Below, piece after piece: positions 7,017 through 10,379 of a stretch of 10,379 nt of DNA (positions are counted from its first letter, which is position 1; each line of letters starts with the position of its first letter). The notes under the pieces were generated by a model. That model ran no database searches. It was given only the letters and a program-made list of their open reading frames with translations, and was not told the DNA's origin. The stretch comes from JAOUEE01 sp051011595. Lineage in GTDB: Bacteria; Actinomycetota; Acidimicrobiia; Acidimicrobiales; SHLQ01. The stretch spans positions 1 to 10,379 of the forward strand of contig JBPCTQ010000034.1 in assembly GCA_051011595.1 (NCBI GenBank), given 5' to 3'. A program made the translations under genes and the position numbers.

Positions 7017-7250
7017 GCTGGGTGGTCCCTCCTGGGGTGTGTGTTTGTAGCCGCGCGCGCCGTCACCGGGTGTGGTGGGTCCGGTCGGCACCTCGTGCCT
7101 CCGGCCCACCGCGGGGCCCGATCCGCACGCCCTCTCGGAGGCGGGACCAGGGCCGGAAGGGCCGGGACAAGGTGGCGCAAACCGTGGCGCACGTATGGCT
7201 GGGGAGAGACCTTAGTCGTTGGCCGGCGTCTACATGCAAGCAGGGCGCCG
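7017..7250 (-). promoter_or_regulatory. Upstream region of the importer operon (234 bp, no gene)
   Basis: The region holds the AGGAGG ribosome site at 7033-7028 on the minus strand. A weak promoter candidate has TTGCAT (7239-7234) and TAAGGT (7214-7209), separated by 19 bases. A paired direct repeat lies at 7172-7191, and a 9-bp near-perfect tandem repeat (AGGGCCGGA/AGGGCCGGG) at 7149-7166. A GC-rich inverted repeat has 7-bp arms, GCCTCCG (7097-7103) and CGGAGGC (7136-7142), and could fold in the leader RNA. The promoter call is tentative because the spacer is long and the -35 match poor. No T-rich terminator for the MBL gene ending at 7251 was seen. Confidence 0.4.
7172..7191. repeat. Paired 8-bp direct repeat, possible regulator site
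   Basis: GTGGCGCA occurs at 7172-7179 and again at 7184-7191, a 12-bp period close to one helical turn. It lies about 160 bp upstream of the binding-protein start and just downstream of the candidate -10 element when read on the minus strand. That position would suit a repressor if the promoter guess is right. Confidence 0.4.
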
Positions 7251-8234
7251 TCAGGTCTCGCGAACGAGCGAGTAGATCGGTTCGGAATCCGTGGGCCCCG
7301 AGTCGCTCGCCACCCGCCCGTCGGCCACCAGTTTCACCAGGTGAGCCAGCACCGATCGACCGGCCGGTTTGTGCAGTTCTTCGGCCACATCGGCGTACAT
7401 CACCGGCACCATCTCGGTGATGGTTGCGGGCCCGTTCGCCAGCTGCGCCAGAACCTGACGTTCGCGTTCGAGCCGATGTTCGAGCAGGGCGTTCACGAAC
7501 GACAGCGGATCGTTGATGGACGGTCCGTGGGTCGGGTAGTAGGTCGTTTCGGGACGTGCCGCCACCAGCCGCAGGCTGTCGAGGTAGGCGGCCATGTCGC
7601 CGTCGGGCGGGGGCACGATGGTGGTGGACCATCCCATCACGTGGTCGCCGGTGAACAGGGCCGACTCCTCGGACAAGGCGAAGCACAGGTGGTTGGAGAT
7701 GTGGCCCGGCGTGTGGAGGCATTCGATCGACCAGCCGGGTCCGGTGATGCGGTCGCCGTGACCGACCACCTCGTCGGGAACGAAGTCGGTGTCGGGGCGT
7801 TCCTTCTCGCGTTGTTCGGCCCGGCGCGCCTCCTCCTCGGGATCGACCGGGTCACCGTCGGTGTCGTCGTCGGGGGAGCTGTGCTCGGCCTCGCTCACCG
7901 CGTCGTCCGGGTGAGGTCCGTACCCGTAGGTGCGGGCTCCGGTGGCCGCCACCAGCCCGGCGGTGGCAGGGGAGTGGTCGCCGTGGGTGTGGGTGATCAG
8001 TACGTGGGTGACCTGCTCACCGTCCACCGCGGCGAGCAGCGCGGCCAGGTGGGCATCATCACGCGGTCCGGGATCGATCACGGCCACCCCTTCGCCGTGG
8101 CCCACGATGAAGGTGCCGGTCCCCTTGAAGGTGAACTTCGACGGATTGTGGGCCGTCACTCTTCGAATCAGCGGGGAGATGGCGTCGACGGCGCCGTAGG
8201 TGACGTCGTGGTCGAGGTCGAAGGGCACGGCCAT
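7251..8234 (-). CDS. MBL-fold metallo-hydrolase with C-terminal winged helix (LACTB2-like)
   Basis: This is a cytoplasmic metal-dependent hydrolase, 327 residues from the ATG at 8234. A GTG at 8252 would add six residues; neither has a clear ribosome site. The metal-binding set is complete: THTHGDH (81-87), H178 in TPGHISNH, D197 in FTGDH, and H236 in YYPTHGP. The last 75 residues (about 250-325) look like the winged helix seen in LACTB2-type proteins, with LLEHRLERERQVLAQL and AGRSVLAHLVKLVADGRV. LACTB2 itself is an endoribonuclease, but bacterial relatives act on varied substrates, so specificity is open. An Asp/Glu/Arg-rich insert (about 107-152) interrupts the domain between the HxHxDH strand and the next core strand. 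The gene follows the EamA transporter on the same strand with a short gap, suggesting co-transcription. Confidence 0.88.
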   Translation of the reverse strand: MAVPFDLDHDVTYGAVDAISPLIRRVTAHNPSKFTFKGTGTFIVGHGEGVAVIDPGPRDDAHLAALLAAVDGEQVTHVLITHTHGDHSPATAGLVAATGARTYGYGPHPDDAVSEAEHSSPDDDTDGDPVDPEEEARRAEQREKERPDTDFVPDEVVGHGDRITGPGWSIECLHTPGHISNHLCFALSEESALFTGDHVMGWSTTIVPPPDGDMAAYLDSLRLVAARPETTYYPTHGPSINDPLSFVNALLEHRLERERQVLAQLANGPATITEMVPVMYADVAEELHKPAGRSVLAHLVKLVADGRVASDSGPTDSEPIYSLVRET

Positions 8235-8265
8235 GGCAGCGGAGTCTGCCACGCCGGGCCGCTGG

Positions 8266-9135
8266 TCAGGCCCGAAGGCTGGTGGCGTCGCGGCTCCGCA
8301 GGCCGACCGCGGCGATCACCAGGCCGATGCCGACCACCTCACCCCAACTGGGGACCTGGCCCAGGACCACCAGACCCACAACGGCCGCCGTGGCCGGCAG
8401 CAGGGCCAGCAACAAGGCGAAGCGGGCTCGGTCGATGCGTTGCAGCACCACCTGATCGAGCCCGTAGGGGATGGCGTTGGACAGGACCCCTGCGGCCAGC
8501 CCACCGAAGAGCAGCCACGGCATGTCGAAGGCAGGCCCCAGATCGGGAACACCAAAAGGAGCGATGACCAACGCACCGATCGCCATACCCACCCCCAGCC
8601 CGTCGACCGCGGTCCCCGACCGGGCCACCCGCTCGCCGAGCACGATGTAGCCGGCCCAGAAGCACGCGGCCAACAACGCGAACATGACCCCTCGGCCTGT
8701 CCCCTCGGCCTGAACCTGCGCTAGCAACAGCACACCCAGGGCCGCGATGAGCAGAGCCACACCGTTGCGAACGGTTCGGGTGCCGATGGCGGCCACCGTG
8801 ATGGGCCCGAGGAACTCGATGGCCACCACGGTGCCCAGTGGCAACTCCTCGATGGCGATGTAGAAGCACAGGTTCATCAGGGCGAGCACCGAGCCGAAGG
8901 CCCCGGCGGTGAGGATCTGGCGACGGGTCCAGTTTCGGCGCCAGGATCGGCGAACCACCACGATGACGGCCGCGGCTCCCACCACCCGGAGCCAGGCCAC
9001 CCCCGGCGCAGCCATGTGGTCGAACATGACCACCGCCACCGCCGCGCCCAGGTACTGGCTGAGTGCGGCCACGATGAACAGCGCCTCCGGGGGCGCCGCC
9101 TCGATGCGGTCGGTGAGGGGGTGACTGGTTGCCAC
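8266..9135 (-). CDS. EamA/DMT-family transporter, RhtA-like exporter
   Basis: This is an inner-membrane protein of 289 residues with about ten predicted membrane segments in two EamA repeats. Repeat 1 (about 17-140) contains MNLCFYIAIEELPLGTVVAI and EFLGPI (87-112), resembling the conserved part of RhtA-type threonine/homoserine exporters. Repeat 2 (about 147-280) has FWAGYIVLGERVA, SNAIPYGLDQ and ARFALLLALLPATAAVVGLV. Export of amino acids or related metabolites is the usual role; the real substrate is unknown. The GTG start at 9135 has no Shine-Dalgarno. A TACCCT box (9147-9142 on the minus strand) ends six bases before it, which suits a leaderless transcript. It is divergent from the CPBP protease gene, and the MBL hydrolase gene follows directly. 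Confidence 0.9.
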   Translation of the reverse strand: MATSHPLTDRIEAAPPEALFIVAALSQYLGAAVAVVMFDHMAAPGVAWLRVVGAAAVIVVVRRSWRRNWTRRQILTAGAFGSVLALMNLCFYIAIEELPLGTVVAIEFLGPITVAAIGTRTVRNGVALLIAALGVLLLAQVQAEGTGRGVMFALLAACFWAGYIVLGERVARSGTAVDGLGVGMAIGALVIAPFGVPDLGPAFDMPWLLFGGLAAGVLSNAIPYGLDQVVLQRIDRARFALLLALLPATAAVVGLVVLGQVPSWGEVVGIGLVIAAVGLRSRDATSLRA

Positions 9136-9141
9136 CCCGGC

Positions 9142-9147
9142 AGGGTA
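9142..9147 (-). promoter_or_regulatory. Candidate -10 element for a leaderless EamA transcript
   Basis: TACCCT on the minus strand fits TANNNT and ends six bases before the GTG at 9135. Transcription would then begin at or next to the start codon. No convincing -35 element was seen. Confidence 0.35.
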
Positions 9148-9211
9148 CGAGACTGGTGGGGCCGTGAGCCCGCCGCCTCAAGTTCCGTCCGTGCCCCGCC
9201 GAAGGGGGGAC

Positions 9212-10057
9212 ATGGCCACCAGCCTGACTCCATCGGGCGCGCAATTGCCGCCGCCGAGCGGTTCGCCGGCCCCTGGTCTGCGTCCGCCCCCGACTGCCTG
9301 GCCCGCCTCGACGCTGCCGCCGCCGCCCCCACCCCCCAGCCGTTGGGGACTGGGCGACGTACTCATCGGTGCGGCGGTCATCCTCGGTGTCGCAACCCTG
9401 GTGGGAGTGGTCGCCGTGCTGATCGTCGGCCTACCCGAAGCCGGCGACGCCACCGCCACGGCCGAGGCGCTGGCCGAGGAGCCGTTGGTGCTGGTGTCAT
9501 CGGTGCTCGCTCAGCAAGTGGCCATGGTCGGCTGGGTGGTCTGGGTGGCCCGGGTCAAGGGTCGGGGGGTGATCGAGGATTTCGGGTTCCGGTTCAAATG
9601 GGTCGACCTGGCCATCGGTGTGGCCGCCGCCATCGCCGCACTGGTGGTGACCGGTGTGGTCGTCGGGGCGGTGGCCAGCGCAACCGGCATCGAAGCGGTC
9701 GACAACTCCGACTTCATCCAACCTTCCGAACAAGGCCTCTGGATCATCCCGATCGGGCTCATGGTGGTGGTGGGGGCTCCGCTGAGTGAGGAGCTGTTCT
9801 TCCGGGGGCTCGTGTTCCGAGCCGCCGAGAAGAAGTGGTCGACCGTTGTCGGCATCGCCTTCAGCACGGTGGTGTTTGCGTTGGTACACGCGCTCACCGG
9901 CATCTCGGCGGCGGAAAACCTCATCCTGATCCTCAGCATCGCCGTCTTCGGTGTGGCCCTGGCGGTGGTGGCGGCCCAGTACCGTCGACTGGGCCCGGCG
10001 ATCGTGGCCCACATGGCTATCAATGGGTTCGCCTTCGCCGCGATCGTGGCCGGCTGA
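9212..10057 (+). CDS. CPBP-family intramembrane glutamic endopeptidase
   Basis: This is a polytopic membrane protein, 281 residues from the ATG at 9212. The family's three motifs are present: EELFFR (E193, E194, R198), FALVH (F222 to H226) and HMAIN (H267, N271). Relatives include Rce1-like proteases and bacterial Abi/CAAX-like proteins; many bacterial members have no known substrate. The first 45 residues are Pro/Ser-rich, with an uninterrupted run of seven or more prolines (about 36-42), and precede the first membrane segment (about 48-72). About six more segments follow. AAGGGGGG just upstream supports the ATG, though the spacing is short. A GTG at 9164 would add 16 residues (MSPPPQVPSVPRRRGD), also proline-rich, and cannot be excluded. 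It would leave only 28 bp to the divergent EamA gene. It is convergent with the dehydrogenase ending at 10079. Confidence 0.88.
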   Translation: MATSLTPSGAQLPPPSGSPAPGLRPPPTAWPASTLPPPPPPPSRWGLGDVLIGAAVILGVATLVGVVAVLIVGLPEAGDATATAEALAEEPLVLVSSVLAQQVAMVGWVVWVARVKGRGVIEDFGFRFKWVDLAIGVAAAIAALVVTGVVVGAVASATGIEAVDNSDFIQPSEQGLWIIPIGLMVVVGAPLSEELFFRGLVFRAAEKKWSTVVGIAFSTVVFALVHALTGISAAENLILILSIAVFGVALAVVAAQYRRLGPAIVAHMAINGFAFAAIVAG

Positions 10058-10078
10058 CGGGCCGGAACCGCAGACGGC

Positions 10079-10379
10079 TCAGGCGCGCGGGGTGCCGCTG
10101 ACGTCGCCCGTGCTGGCCAGTAGGTAGGCCGGTCCTTCCCCGCCCCCATGGACTTCGATGGCGGTGCCGGTGACCCATCGGGCCAGGTCCGACACCACGA
10201 ACCACACCACGTCGGCCACCTCCTGAGGTGTACCCAACCGGCGGGCCGCCAACACCTGGGCGATGCGGTCGATCGACTCGTCGTCGCCGTAGAACTCGCG
10301 GTTGTCGTCGGTGAGGATCTGGCCGACGGTGAGGGCCACCACCCGGATCTCGGGCCCCCACTCGTGGGCCAGGGTGCGG
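10079..10379 (-). CDS. Short-chain dehydrogenase/reductase (SDR), C-terminal part, cut by window edge
   Basis: The minus-strand frame is open from the right edge to a TGA at 10079-10081, giving about 99 residues. The start lies outside the window; the GTG at 10342 is an internal valine. The visible part matches the SDR C-terminal half. RTLAHEWGPEIRVVALTVGQILTD corresponds to the helix and strand after the catalytic Tyr/Lys. It is followed by LGTPQEVADVVWFVVSDLARWVTGTAIEVHGGGEGPAYL, the usual TPEEVA...VTG...VDGGG ending. The usual PG after the strand is VG here, a small deviation. The nucleotide-binding glycine motif and the YxxxK catalytic pair are off the window, so substrate and activity cannot be judged. 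Confidence 0.85.
   Translation of the reverse strand, partial: RTLAHEWGPEIRVVALTVGQILTDDNREFYGDDESIDRIAQVLAARRLGTPQEVADVVWFVVSDLARWVTGTAIEVHGGGEGPAYLLASTGDVSGTPRA

Noticed and set aside
7041..8567. Plus-strand open frame of 508 codons opposite the MBL and EamA genes
   Set aside because: It spans two well-supported minus-strand genes and their gap, and has no recognisable domain.
10050..10065. CCGGC-TGACGG-GCCGG hairpin at the CPBP stop as a terminator
   Set aside because: The stem is only 5 bp, overlaps the stop codon and has no T-tract. Such GC stems are common by chance here.
1..10379. CRISPR array, insertion sequence, phage, toxin-antitoxin or defence genes
   Set aside because: No spaced repeat array, transposase, integrase or matching gene pair was found on either strand.

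Overview
The window comes from a GC-rich bacterial chromosome. Third codon positions are mostly G or C, GTG and TTG starts are common, and the substrate-binding protein has an actinobacterial-style Tat lipoprotein signal. The most likely source is an actinomycete, perhaps of the class Acidimicrobiia; the class is an inference from protein style. There is no tRNA, rRNA, insertion sequence, phage gene or CRISPR array.

Layout. The 3' part of a luciferase-like flavin or F420 oxidoreductase (1-827, +) converges on a small, very acidic protein of unknown function (915-1187, -). That small gene is bracketed by a bipartite inverted repeat (844-900 and 1175-1232), which is the least ordinary feature here. 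Next comes a complete peptide/nickel-type ABC importer operon, all on the minus strand and read from 7016 down to 1247. Its order is substrate-binding lipoprotein, DppB-like permease, DppC-like permease, then one fused DppD-DppF-like double ATPase. The last three genes overlap by 4 bp each. A strong hairpin separates the binding-protein gene from the permease genes.

Upstream of the operon is a 234-bp region with a paired 8-bp direct repeat and a weak candidate promoter. Beyond it lie an MBL-fold hydrolase with a C-terminal winged helix (7251-8234, -) and an EamA/RhtA-like exporter (8266-9135, -), probably one two-gene unit. A CPBP-family intramembrane protease (9212-10057, +) is divergent from the exporter. 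The C-terminal part of a short-chain dehydrogenase (10079-10379, -) runs off the right edge.

How the genes work together. The four transporter genes make a full importer: an anchored receptor, two membrane subunits and two fused nucleotide-binding domains. The substrate cannot be read from the sequence. The flanking enzymes look like ordinary core or catabolic genes with no visible link to the transporter. I see no convincing new multi-gene system. The inverted-repeat-bracketed acidic gene is the one place that deserves follow-up.
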